Positions 35,223 through 43,322 of a stretch of DNA of 53,143 nt are shown in pieces (position 1 is the first letter of the stretch; each line of letters starts with the position of its first letter). The notes beneath the pieces were generated by a model. The model saw nothing but the letters and a program-made list of their open reading frames with translations, did not search any database and was not told where the DNA came from. Both the position numbers and the translations under genes were made by a program. Location: positions 1-53,143 of the forward strand of contig JAWXUD010000011.1 in NCBI GenBank assembly GCA_044432945.1. Reading direction: 5' to 3'. This DNA comes from JAWXUD01 sp044432945 (GTDB taxonomy: Bacteria > Cyanobacteriota > Vampirovibrionia > Gastranaerophilales > Gastranaerophilaceae).

Positions 35223-35291
35223 GTGTCGCAATTATAGAATTGCAAATTTATCTTAATAAACTAACAAAATAATTTCTACGTAAAACTAATG

Positions 35292-35333
35292 TAAAAAGAA
35301 AGTTGGTTTGACTATAAAAAACGGTTAGTTTGA
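35292..35333 (-). repeat. Dispersed TCAAACTAA repeat, copy 2
   Basis: On the minus strand TCAAACTAACCGTTTTTTAT, then AGTCAAACCAACTTTCTTTT. Two TCAAACYAA units lie 22 bp apart, two helical turns. About 100 bp upstream of the higBA promoter. Confidence 0.7.
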
Positions 35334-35350
35334 GCGGATAAAAGAGAGCC

Positions 35351-35403
35351 TATTGTAATTAACCAGTAATAATGAGATATAACTGTCTTTGAGATGAAGA
35401 TTG
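35351..35403 (+). repeat. 53-bp dispersed repeat, copy B
   Basis: Partner of copy A at 3144-3196 (43 of 53 bases by hand alignment). It begins 9 bp beyond the stop of Fic protein 2. Confidence 0.6.
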
Positions 35404-35412
35404 CTTGTAAAA

Positions 35413-36492
35413 TTAATCCGAAATGCTATTTTCAATCTCTTTTGTTAATTGATATTTTCTTTTTTTACCTTCACCAATGGCTATTAAGAAATTTTCATTA
35501 ACCCAAGTCAAAGCTAAATTTCTTCCACTTCTTTGACTGAAATTAAAAAACTCTGCGATATCATTTGCTGTAATAAATTTTTGAGTTTGGAATAATTCTA
35601 GAATTTGTCTTTGTTTTATATCCAATTCTCTTAAAATTTTGGTATCATCTTTTTCATTTTTGAATTGTTGAGCTTTTTTATAGACAGATTTAAAGGCAAT
35701 ATTCATTCCATTAACAAAGTATTCAATCCATTTTGTAATATCACATTCAGCCCTGCCCATATAATAATTATGGCTTTCTCCAATAGTTAAAGCTTCGTAA
35801 TAACCCTGCAAGTCTTTTGCATAATATTCTTCCAATGAATAAATACCACTTAAATCGTAACCTTTTTTATGAAGGAGCAACGTTGTTAAAAGTCTTGCAC
35901 ATCTTCCATTACCATCAAAATATGGGTGAATGGTTACAAATTGATAATGAGCCATTCCTGCTTTAATTGGTGCAGGAATATCATCATCTGCATTTATCCA
36001 GTTAACTAACTCTTTCATTAAGTTAGCTACATCAAAAGCCTCTGGAGGCATATAGACAATACTTCCAGAAATTGAATCTTTAATTACATTTTGTCCCTCA
36101 CGATATTCTGTTGGTTTGATTTTTTTATTTCCACCACCTTCTACTAATGCGTGTAGTGTTTTAATGTCGCTTTCTTCTAAGATTTTTTTGTTTTTTATAC
36201 ATTCAAGATAATCAAGTGCAACATAATATCCTTTAATTTCTTTTTCATCACGTTGCCTATTTGGAATGATTTTATTTTCAATAAGAACTTGTTCTACTTC
36301 AATTTCTGAAAGCCTATTGCCTTCAATTTGAGTTGAATAATGAATTGTTGAAAGCTTGGCAGTTTGCCTTAAAGAATGCAATAGTTTGCGACTTACTGGT
36401 AAATTTGTTATTTCAGACTTTATTCGCTCAATTTCTAAAAGATTATTAGTGATTGAATTTGTTATTATATACTTAGGTGAAAAAATTGCCAT
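35413..36492 (-). CDS. Fic-family protein 2 with C-terminal winged-helix region
   Basis: 359 aa. Inhibitory helix STQIEGNRLSEIEVEQ near 55, Fic motif HPYFDGNGRCARLLTTLLL near 198, and a C-terminal winged-helix-like part (LDIKQRQILELFQTQKFITA). It is a larger Fic type than protein 1 and probably AMPylates a protein target. GGAG lies 5 nt before ATG 36492. The gene is flanked by repeats on both sides. Confidence 0.85.
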   Translation of the reverse strand: MAIFSPKYIITNSITNNLLEIERIKSEITNLPVSRKLLHSLRQTAKLSTIHYSTQIEGNRLSEIEVEQVLIENKIIPNRQRDEKEIKGYYVALDYLECIKNKKILEESDIKTLHALVEGGGNKKIKPTEYREGQNVIKDSISGSIVYMPPEAFDVANLMKELVNWINADDDIPAPIKAGMAHYQFVTIHPYFDGNGRCARLLTTLLLHKKGYDLSGIYSLEEYYAKDLQGYYEALTIGESHNYYMGRAECDITKWIEYFVNGMNIAFKSVYKKAQQFKNEKDDTKILRELDIKQRQILELFQTQKFITANDIAEFFNFSQRSGRNLALTWVNENFLIAIGEGKKRKYQLTKEIENSISD

Positions 36493-36550
36493 GAATGCTC
36501 CTTTATACTTCCGCTATCTTGCCACAAAATTGCCAGAAAATCAAGATTTA

Positions 36551-36595
36551 TGTAAAAAGAAAGTTAGTTTGACTATAAAGAACGGTTAGTTTGAC
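36551..36595 (-). repeat. Dispersed TCAAACTAA repeat, copy 3
   Basis: On the minus strand GTCAAACTAACCGTTCTTTA, then TAGTCAAACTAACTTTCTTT. Contains two GTCAAACTAAC units with a 22-bp period. It lies upstream of Fic protein 2. Confidence 0.7.
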
Positions 36596-36724
36596 AAATA
36601 AAAACTATTCCTACAAATTTGTACCACTAAAATATAAGGAATATTTCAACTAATTTCTGGGTAAATTTTATCCTTAATAATAACCCTTTTTTTAATGCGA
36701 TGTCTTAATTAAACACTTTTGTTG

Positions 36725-36730
36725 TAAAAT
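36725..36730 (+). promoter_or_regulatory. -10 box of the SNase-PLD gene, leaderless spacing
   Basis: TAAAAT, then AGATTT and ATG 36737. No convincing -35 and no Shine-Dalgarno sequence. Confidence 0.4.
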
Positions 36731-36736
36731 AGATTT

Positions 36737-38899
36737 ATGAAGAAAAAGGTCGTTTTATTATCATCACTAATAGCATTGACTAATTTTATAACACCAACTA
36801 ATTGTGCGGAAATTTCCGTTCCACAAGCTCAAGAAACTTATAAAGTTTTAAAGGTCATCGATGGAGACACGATGTACATCGATTTCAACCGCGACGGCTA
36901 CTATCAAAAAGACGAAAAGGTTCGATTGAACGGCATTGATACTTTTGAAGTTAAACCCTCTTACTGGCTCGACAATCAGATGAAGCAATTTAACTTTACC
37001 CAAACCGAAGCTCTAGGACTTGGCTATTACGGAAAAGAGTTCGCAAATAAAAATCTTCTCAATAAAGAAGTAATAGTAAAATTTTCAACAAATCCAGCCA
37101 CCGAAAAAGAGACATCTATTTCAAATAACACGATATGGAGCGAAGCGACCCAAAAAGAAAATCCCTCGCAACAAAATCTCGAAACATCTAGTAAAAGTGC
37201 CGTAGGAAAGACGGGCGAGCGTGAGCGAAGCACGGATGCCACAGGCACAAAAACTCATGACGTGTTTAATCGTGAATTAGTGTCGATTTATTTTACTGAC
37301 GGTAGAAACTACGAACAAGAGGTTTTAAAATCAGGCTTAGCGACGGTTTACGAAAAATCAAACCTAGCGCCGCAACTGAAAGAATACGAGAACCTCGACA
37401 AGGTTTATAAGAACTCTGAAAAAGCACGCAAGCTAGATCTTGTGCTATTGAACAAAAAGAATGGCAAATACCACAAACCAACCTGCAAATACGGTCAAAT
37501 AGCAAGCAACGTAGAGCTAATGCCAAAGCCTCCTGTTTTCAGTAAATATACGGCTTCTAGTTGTTGCTACCCATGCAAAGGTTCTAATTGTAAAAAATCT
37601 TCCACACCACAAGAACAAATATTTGATACAAATCAAAAACCTTTTGAACACTCGATTGAAATCGTTATTCCACCGTCAAACCAATCCGATGATAATCTCA
37701 AAACTGGTGTAACTCTATTGTTTAATAGTCCGCTAGATTACAATTTGTATCCGTCTGAAAGTACAACAACCAATTCGGGTAGGGTTTTGATTGACGAGTT
37801 GAATAAGCTCAAAAAAGAAGAAATTTATCTTGCGACGTACGGTATCGCCTATCAACCTGAACTTATGAACGCCTTTATTAATGCTCAAAAGCGTAAAAAT
37901 ACGATTTATGCTGTGACCGACGTGGACGTCAACAACAAAAATATATATAGAGATACATTCTACGCGATGAAAGCGTTCGGGGATTGGAAAACGGATTACT
38001 ACGTCGATCGTGCGATTGCCGATAAAATCCTTAAAGACAAAGCCGAAGGTAAAATCACTTCAAAAGGTAACTATAACGGAAGTATAATGCACAATAAATT
38101 TGTGACACTAGGTAAAGACAAGGTTTGGATGGGTTCGACGAACATGAGTTCTTCTGGTACGGGTGGATTAAATTGTAACCTCAGTGCCTTAATCAGTTCG
38201 CCTGAAATAACTCACGCATACATAACCGAAGCTAAGCAATTGCACTCGGGCAAGTTCCACACTACAAAAACACCATACCACATGAAAGATGTTCAACTCG
38301 ATGACGGTTCAAAGGTGTCTGTATATTTTTGTCCGAATCCCGATGTTATTAACGAAATAGTAACCCAAATTGACAGTTCGACTGATTATGTTTATGTTGC
38401 AATGTTTTTTTTGACGAATGATAAGGTTATCGACTCGCTTGTGAAAGCTAAACAACGTGGTGTCGACGTGCGAGTTATAACGTGTGCTTCAGCTTGTAAC
38501 GAAAAATATTCGAAACACAACAATATTCGTAAAAAAGGCATTCCTCTCAAGGTCGAAAACTGGACAGGCAAAATGCACATGAAAACAATTATTATAGACG
38601 ACAGAATGCTTACGGTTGGCTCAATGAACGCTACACGTTCTGCTGAAAAGAAAAACGATGAAAACATTGTATTTATAGAGAATCCAACACACGCAACAAC
38701 CGCAAAAGGAATTTTTCAGCAGTTATGGGATAGTATTCCCGAAAAATGGCTAACAGAAACGCCAAGAGCTGAAAGTCCAGAGTCTTCAAACTCTTGTAAC
38801 GACGGATTAGACAACGATCACAACTGGAAATACGATGCACAGGATTCGAGCTGTGCAAGCTTTGACTACGTGAACGCTCCTAGATATAATCAACGATAA
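36737..38899 (+). CDS. Secreted nuclease: SNase-like domain fused to a phospholipase D-type domain
   Basis: 720 aa. Signal peptide KKKVVLLSSLIALTNFITPT then NCAE. Residues 30-235 form a staphylococcal-nuclease-like fold (VIDGDTMYIDFNRDG, KVRLNGIDTFEVKP, NRELVSIYF). About residues 118-175 interrupt the fold with a polar insert containing a repeat-derived peptide. A cysteine cluster follows (CCYPCKGSNC). Residues 325-665 are a PLD nuclease domain with both HKD motifs, MHNKFVTLGKDKVWMGSTNM near 452 and MHMKTIIIDDRMLTVGSMNA near 613. The C-terminal CNDGLDNDHNWKYDAQDSSC resembles a calcium-type binding loop. Predicted to degrade nucleic acid outside the cytoplasm. Confidence 0.8.
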   Translation: MKKKVVLLSSLIALTNFITPTNCAEISVPQAQETYKVLKVIDGDTMYIDFNRDGYYQKDEKVRLNGIDTFEVKPSYWLDNQMKQFNFTQTEALGLGYYGKEFANKNLLNKEVIVKFSTNPATEKETSISNNTIWSEATQKENPSQQNLETSSKSAVGKTGERERSTDATGTKTHDVFNRELVSIYFTDGRNYEQEVLKSGLATVYEKSNLAPQLKEYENLDKVYKNSEKARKLDLVLLNKKNGKYHKPTCKYGQIASNVELMPKPPVFSKYTASSCCYPCKGSNCKKSSTPQEQIFDTNQKPFEHSIEIVIPPSNQSDDNLKTGVTLLFNSPLDYNLYPSESTTTNSGRVLIDELNKLKKEEIYLATYGIAYQPELMNAFINAQKRKNTIYAVTDVDVNNKNIYRDTFYAMKAFGDWKTDYYVDRAIADKILKDKAEGKITSKGNYNGSIMHNKFVTLGKDKVWMGSTNMSSSGTGGLNCNLSALISSPEITHAYITEAKQLHSGKFHTTKTPYHMKDVQLDDGSKVSVYFCPNPDVINEIVTQIDSSTDYVYVAMFFLTNDKVIDSLVKAKQRGVDVRVITCASACNEKYSKHNNIRKKGIPLKVENWTGKMHMKTIIIDDRMLTVGSMNATRSAEKKNDENIVFIENPTHATTAKGIFQQLWDSIPEKWLTETPRAESPESSNSCNDGLDNDHNWKYDAQDSSCASFDYVNAPRYNQR
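37199..37261 (+). repeat. In-ORF repeat element, copy A
   Basis: 63 bp beginning GCCGTAGGAAAGA and ending CCACAGGCACAAAAACTCAT-GAC. It aligns without gaps to the reverse complement of 39648-39710, about 44 of 63 bases, with near-identical ends and a variable core. It encodes AVGKTGERERSTDATGTKTH in frame inside the SNase domain. Confidence 0.7.
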
Positions 38900-39791
38900 G
38901 TTTTGAAGTCGATTTAACGGTTTGCTTTTTCTTCACTTCTAGCTTAGCGTGGTTTTCTTTAATTTTTTTAATATTTTCTGGTTGGATTAATTCTCTTAAA
39001 AGCATGTCCATGTTCCAGCCAATTCGGTTTATACCGTCATCTATTTCGTAGCTCATTGCTTTTTTGAATAGGTCGGGGTGTTTTTCATACAATCTAACCC
39101 AACTAATTTTAGGTTGATAAAAACAAAAGTAACAACCTGAACGACCACTCCATTCGTAGTATTTAGGAAATCCTATGCCTGCACGCTCTAGGATATTGGC
39201 GACATCCGTTTTGTCAACGGAGTTTTCAATAAAAGGGTATAGTTGTTTGATGTTATTACCCTGATAGTCTTCGGGCTTTGCTCTGTGTGCTTCATCAGCT
39301 CTTATCCCAACATATAGGTTGATAACTGTATTTTTATGCCGACCCAATAACTCTAACAGGTATTTACTAAACGGTTTTGTTTTCATCTCAATCGTACACC
39401 AACGGCGATGAGGTGCAGGCAAGTTTTTATAGATCGAGAACATATGTTCAAAGCCCTTATCGGTTTTGATAACTCTGATTTTTTTGTTTAAAAAGACTTC
39501 TATCTTGTTAAGATAGTCGTAGGTTTCGGGTAAATCTACTTCAGTGTCGCAAAACACAAGCTCCATTTGTTCAAAGATTTCGGGGTTGTTCTCTTTCATA
39601 AAAAACGCCAAAGCGGTAGAATCCTTCCCCCCACTTAATGAAAGTATGTGATGCGTTTTTTCGCCTGTGGTATCTGGCGAGTCGTCCCGCCCCGCCATCT
39701 TTCCTACGGCGAAATTAGAAGAAGGCTCGTCATTACGAGCGTTAGCGTGGCAATCTAGCATTTGCCCCTGTTTTTTTGTTTTATTACCCAT
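38880..39791 (-). CDS. PAPS-reductase-like PP-loop protein
   Basis: 303 aa from ATG 39791, with AAGGAG 8 nt upstream. PP-loop HHILSLSGGKDSTALAFFMK near 49, CDTEVDLPETYDYL, and cysteines in HRRWCTIEMKTKPF and GRSGCYFCFYQP match phage- and defence-type phosphoadenosine phosphosulfate reductase/sulfurtransferase relatives (DndC and BrxP are related). Residues 8-48 are not part of the family and are repeat-derived (LDCHANARNDEP, then FAVGKMAGRDDSPDTTGEK). The start overlaps the 455-aa gene by 8 nt. The 3' end overlaps the convergent nuclease gene by 20 nt. Confidence 0.7.
   Translation of the reverse strand: MGNKTKKQGQMLDCHANARNDEPSSNFAVGKMAGRDDSPDTTGEKTHHILSLSGGKDSTALAFFMKENNPEIFEQMELVFCDTEVDLPETYDYLNKIEVFLNKKIRVIKTDKGFEHMFSIYKNLPAPHRRWCTIEMKTKPFSKYLLELLGRHKNTVINLYVGIRADEAHRAKPEDYQGNNIKQLYPFIENSVDKTDVANILERAGIGFPKYYEWSGRSGCYFCFYQPKISWVRLYEKHPDLFKKAMSYEIDDGINRIGWNMDMLLRELIQPENIKKIKENHAKLEVKKKQTVKSTSKLIVDYI
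39648..39710 (-). repeat. In-ORF repeat element, copy B
   Basis: Partner of 37199-37261. It encodes AVGKMAGRDDSPDTTGEKTH in frame directly before the PP-loop domain. Adjacent 39719-39770 encodes DCHANARNDEP, a separate repeat-like stretch. Confidence 0.7.
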
Positions 39792-41151
39792 TGACAATTC
39801 TCCTTAAAATAGTGTTTTTCTCAACTTTCGATAAGCTCAACATTTTTTCTAAAAGCTCCAGTGCGTTTTTATTCAGTTTCGCAACCTCATCACTTGCAGT
39901 CGCTTCGATCGTCAAAAACTTCAACGCCAACTCTTTCGTCTTGACCTTGAAATCCGCAACATCATTATCACTCCAATCAGAAGGCACACGTGATTTATTG
40001 ATAAATGTTGCAATCCTTTTTATCCAAAGCGTGTCGTCAGAACTCGTTTCTGCGATATTATTCGCCAAAATTTTCAGCTCGTCTTCGTTTAAATATTCTT
40101 TGATTTCCCCAGTCCTTGAAACCAAATTCGCACGTTCAATCTCGTCAAATGCTTTGAAAAAGAACTCCGTAATCTCAGCAATCATCTCATCGCAACAATT
40201 TAAAAGCTCATTAATTGACGTTTTAAAAGCGTTTATTAGCTCTTCGTTGCAGTCTGTGAGGTCTTTCCCGACAAGGATTTTGGGGATATCTCGATTAAAT
40301 AATGAAATCGGGTCTTTCGCATTCATCACGCAATTTCTAAAACGTAGGGTTGGCTTTGAAAGTCGCTCGGTGTTAAGCGTGTATTTTTCAAGTTTTCTAA
40401 CCAAATAAATCAATCCTTTTGTTACATCAAGAATATTTTTTGACGGCTCAATTGAAAGTGCTTCGCTCAAACCCTCTAAAATCGGCAGGTCAAGAACGGT
40501 TTTTTGCAGTTCGAAATTCTGTGGACAGTAAATCATTCTATCAAACATCAACTGATTGAGTTTTAACTGAAATTGACCTTGCTCGTAAATCGCTAAAACA
40601 TTTCGGTGAGTTGTGATTACATCAAGTAAAAGAATTGCTGTGATTGATTTTGTTAGCCCATAAGGAGCTTGGCTGAACCTATCAAAAAGCTCTGTGAGTT
40701 TAACTTTACCTGACAAAACAAATTCTTCAATCTCTGTTTTTAAGTCTTTGCAGTTGGAAGTTTCACTCAAAAGCTCACGTTGTAAATAATCTTCGTTCGA
40801 GTTTTGTTTCAAATCTTCACCCTCGATTAAATGTTTTGCCAGTAATCTGATTGCACGAGTGAGAGTCGGCGGTGCTTTTTCGAGTTTTAGCGATTCGATA
40901 TTGACCTCTGGTCGGCTTGGATAATTTGCCCCACACCAAGACTGAATAGGATTTTGTTCTAAATACTCAACTCCTAAATCGGTAAGCGTGAACTCACGCT
41001 TGCAGTCTTGAATAAGATTGTTTTCAAGGGCGTGTTTTTTCAGCTCTTTGATTTGGGTGTTGGTAAGCCCTGTGATGTGGTTGATTTCAGGGTTTTGGAA
41101 TAATTTGGCATCGTTTTTGATGCACGACAAGATTTTGTTTAAATAGTTCAT
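39784..41151 (-). CDS. Unrecognised 455-aa protein coupled to the PAPS-reductase-like gene
   Basis: The N-terminal 70 residues look like a winged helix (HITGLTNTQIKELKKHALEN, REFTLTDLGVEYL). The rest is helical, with FSQAPYGLTKSITAILLLDV near 165 and PQNFELQKTVLDLPILE near 218, a segment reminiscent of the C-terminal parts of BREX/DUF6079-like or other defence ATPases, but no P-loop is present. AGGAG precedes ATG 41151. It overlaps the PAPS-reductase-like gene, so the two form a two-gene unit. BREX type 4 has a PAPS-reductase-like gene (brxP), but pglZ and brxL are absent here. Function unknown. Confidence 0.55.
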   Translation of the reverse strand: MNYLNKILSCIKNDAKLFQNPEINHITGLTNTQIKELKKHALENNLIQDCKREFTLTDLGVEYLEQNPIQSWCGANYPSRPEVNIESLKLEKAPPTLTRAIRLLAKHLIEGEDLKQNSNEDYLQRELLSETSNCKDLKTEIEEFVLSGKVKLTELFDRFSQAPYGLTKSITAILLLDVITTHRNVLAIYEQGQFQLKLNQLMFDRMIYCPQNFELQKTVLDLPILEGLSEALSIEPSKNILDVTKGLIYLVRKLEKYTLNTERLSKPTLRFRNCVMNAKDPISLFNRDIPKILVGKDLTDCNEELINAFKTSINELLNCCDEMIAEITEFFFKAFDEIERANLVSRTGEIKEYLNEDELKILANNIAETSSDDTLWIKRIATFINKSRVPSDWSDNDVADFKVKTKELALKFLTIEATASDEVAKLNKNALELLEKMLSLSKVEKNTILRRIVNG

Positions 41152-41486
41152 TTAAACTCCTTTCATAAAAATAGGCATATCGGCACGACGCCTTTATGCA
41201 GTAATAAAACGACATTTTAAGATGTTTGTAGAGGGGGGGGGTGGGCGTAGTAATTCTACTACTTCGCTTGAAATGATTTTAATTTGTTAAAATCAGCGAT
41301 TCCCTATTGTTGTCGACCATCGAGGGTGTTCTCAGCTTAGGGGACGTTTGTACGTCTATTTAATTTTAATTTAGTATTTGAATAAACATTGAAAAATTAA
41401 CAAATAATTAATTATTGAGTGGGTTTGACTAAATACTAACCGTTTTTACAATTGCCACAAACAGTTATGTCTGTTATAATAAACTA
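41152..41486. other. 335-bp intergenic region with G9 tract and short palindromes
   Basis: Contains nine consecutive G (41233-41241) followed by TGGG, the palindrome GTAGTAATTCTACTAC, and GACGTTTGTACGTC. A degenerate relative of the TCAAACTAA repeat may lie at 41417-41445 (TTTGACTAAATACTAACCG). No RNA gene is recognised. Confidence 0.5.
41452..41480 (+). promoter_or_regulatory. Promoter of the secreted nuclease-like gene, leaderless spacing
   Basis: TTGCCA (41452-41457), 17 bp, TATAAT (41475-41480), then AAACTA and ATG 41487. The spacer holds the inverted repeat ACAG-TTATGT-CTGT. Confidence 0.7.
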
Positions 41487-41903
41487 ATGGTTAGGAAATT
41501 TTTATTAGGATTGTTCATATTTGTATTTGCAGTCATGCCAGTATTTTCGGCACCTCGAAATCATTATTACTATGAAAAAGAGTACCAAGAAGTTTGGGCA
41601 TTAAAAAACAATGGGATTACTGAATATGTTTTGCCTGATCGAGCGAGAGTCGATTGCGTGACTGAAGAATATGCGATCGAGTTCGACTTCGCTAAAAAAT
41701 GGGGTGAGAGCATTGGACAAGCGTTGTACTATGCAGTCGCATTGAATAAAAAAGCAGGAATTGTGCTAATCGTTGAAGATCCTATCAAAGACCAAAAATA
41801 TGTTGACAGAGTTCTTGCAGTTGCAAAAACCCACGATATTAAAGTCTGGACAATGACTCCAGAGGATATGATTGAATCAAAAGATATTTTGGTAAAAAGA
41901 TAA
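41487..41903 (+). CDS. Secreted PD-(D/E)XK nuclease-like protein
   Basis: 138 aa. Signal peptide RKFLLGLFIFVFAVMPVFSA. The mature part has RARVDCVTEEYAIEFDFAKK followed by WGESIGQALYYAVALNKKAG, which fits the D...ExDxxKK core of small PD-(D/E)XK nucleases. The match is by motif only. Probable role is degradation of extracellular DNA, as for the SNase-PLD protein nearby. Leaderless promoter. Confidence 0.6.
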   Translation: MVRKFLLGLFIFVFAVMPVFSAPRNHYYYEKEYQEVWALKNNGITEYVLPDRARVDCVTEEYAIEFDFAKKWGESIGQALYYAVALNKKAGIVLIVEDPIKDQKYVDRVLAVAKTHDIKVWTMTPEDMIESKDILVKR

Positions 41904-41999
41904 AAATGGATTAATAATATGTACTTTTTATACGTATTATAGCAATTTTTTTTAAGTTCATGTTTTTATATCTATATATAAAAAATAAAGGGAAAAATA

Positions 42000-43322
42000 G
42001 TGACCGGAATTTCTAAAATTGATAGTTTTTCAGTATTAAAACAAAATAATATTCCTAAACAAGACTTGGGCTTTCAAAGTGAACCCGTATCATTAGAACA
42101 AAAGCCTGATAATTTTGAATTGCAAGGTGAGAAAAAAGGGGTTTCAACTGGTGCCAAAGTTGGTATTGGAGCCCTTATTGCTACAGGCTTGGCAGTAGCG
42201 GCAGATTTTTTAATTTATAAAGGCAAACACGTCGATGATTTATGGAAAAACCTCAGAGGCACTAGCGACGACATCACAAAAAAAGGTGACGATGTTGTTG
42301 ATGATTTAAAGCCAAATACAAATAAAGTTGAAGTCCAAGAAAAAGCGGCACAAGAAGCCCGAGAAAAAGCTGCACAAGAGGCTCGAGAAAAAGCGGCGAA
42401 AGAAGCTCAAGAAAAAGCTGCAAAAAAGGCACAGGAAAAAGCGGCGAAAGAGGCGCAAGAGGAAGCTGATGAACTTTTATGGAAAAATCTTCAAGATGAA
42501 AACGACAGCTTAGAAGCTTTTGGAGCTAATTTAAAATTTAAATCTAATGATGAAATAAGTAAAATAAGTGAAGATATCGATAATAGATATTACACAATTT
42601 ATAATAAAGCAAGAATAGCTAAAGAAGATAAATATCATATTACTAATAAGAATATAGAAAGTTACATGGAGCCTTTTGAGCAATATGAATTTAGGATATT
42701 GGAGAAAAAAAGAAGTTATATAAATCAGCACCAAAAAGAAGTAAAAGATCGTTTATATAACAAACTCTTAAAAAGAGATACTGATTCTACAATAAGTACT
42801 GCACATGGTTCAAGCTATTTAACAAGGGATCAATCAATGGCATTTGGTGAATATTATGATGCTTACCCTTATAATGATTATTTAAGAAAAGGTAAAATAA
42901 ATCCTTCAGAAATTGAAAATATAACACACATGGATGAAGGCTTTAGATTAGCACCGCCATTGGAGAAAAAGGCAGTTGTTTATCGTGCAGTTTGCGCACC
43001 AAGCCACATGAGCGACCGTCTACAATTTATGAATTCAATACAAGAAGGCGCCGTGATAAAAGATGCTAGTTACGTCTCAACGTCTATTAACAATACACAT
43101 GCACAATTCAGACAATTTGCAGAGCCAGTAGTTGAAAGAAGTGAAAATCTTCTTGATGGTGTATTGATGAGAATCAATTTACCAAAAGGAACAAAGGGCG
43201 TTCTAGGAGGCTATGATGAATTTGTTTTACCAAGAAATAGTCAAATAAAAATAAATAAAATAGACATTATTGATGGCGTTAAAGTCGCCGATTGTGAATA
43301 CATTTTACCTAATAATATATAA
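42000..43322 (+). CDS. ADP-ribosyltransferase-domain protein with membrane segment and coiled-coil repeats
   Basis: 440 aa from GTG 42000, preceded by AAAGGGA. A hydrophobic stretch VGIGALIATGLAVAADFLIY lies near 55-75. Residues 115-158 are an 8-aa repeat of the EKAAQEAR type, a TolA-like helix. The C-terminal 170 residues are an ADP-ribosyltransferase fold of the VIP2/R-S-E class: Arg in VVYRAVCAPSHM near 326, Ser-Thr-Ser in YVSTSINN near 360, and Glu in GGYDEFVLPR near 404. The usual E-x-E is Y-x-E here. It closely resembles residues 1610-1765 of giant protein 2. It ends at NNI-stop, before a decayed extension. Confidence 0.75.
   Translation: MTGISKIDSFSVLKQNNIPKQDLGFQSEPVSLEQKPDNFELQGEKKGVSTGAKVGIGALIATGLAVAADFLIYKGKHVDDLWKNLRGTSDDITKKGDDVVDDLKPNTNKVEVQEKAAQEAREKAAQEAREKAAKEAQEKAAKKAQEKAAKEAQEEADELLWKNLQDENDSLEAFGANLKFKSNDEISKISEDIDNRYYTIYNKARIAKEDKYHITNKNIESYMEPFEQYEFRILEKKRSYINQHQKEVKDRLYNKLLKRDTDSTISTAHGSSYLTRDQSMAFGEYYDAYPYNDYLRKGKINPSEIENITHMDEGFRLAPPLEKKAVVYRAVCAPSHMSDRLQFMNSIQEGAVIKDASYVSTSINNTHAQFRQFAEPVVERSENLLDGVLMRINLPKGTKGVLGGYDEFVLPRNSQIKINKIDIIDGVKVADCEYILPNNI

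Noticed and set aside
36356..36589. 77-aa plus-strand ORF over the Fic 2 start
   Set aside because: It lies antisense to the Fic gene and crosses its promoter and repeat; no family resemblance.
34256..36600. Integron-like cassette array with attC sites
   Set aside because: The repeats between genes lack paired RYYYAAC/GTTRRRY ends and attC-like folding, and no integrase is present.
41177..41184. GCCGATAT on the minus strand upstream of the 455-aa gene, like a sigma-28 -10 box
   Set aside because: No TAAAGTTT-like box at 11-13 bp upstream; the sequence there is TTACTGCA.
41940..41985. Possible sigma-28 promoter for the ADP-ribosyltransferase gene (TTAAGTTC-N12-CTATATAT)
   Set aside because: The -10 part matches at only about half the positions and lacks CCG.
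42328..42513. Lys/Arg-rich 61-aa ORF inside the ADP-ribosyltransferase gene
   Set aside because: It is the alternative frame of the EKAAQEA repeats.
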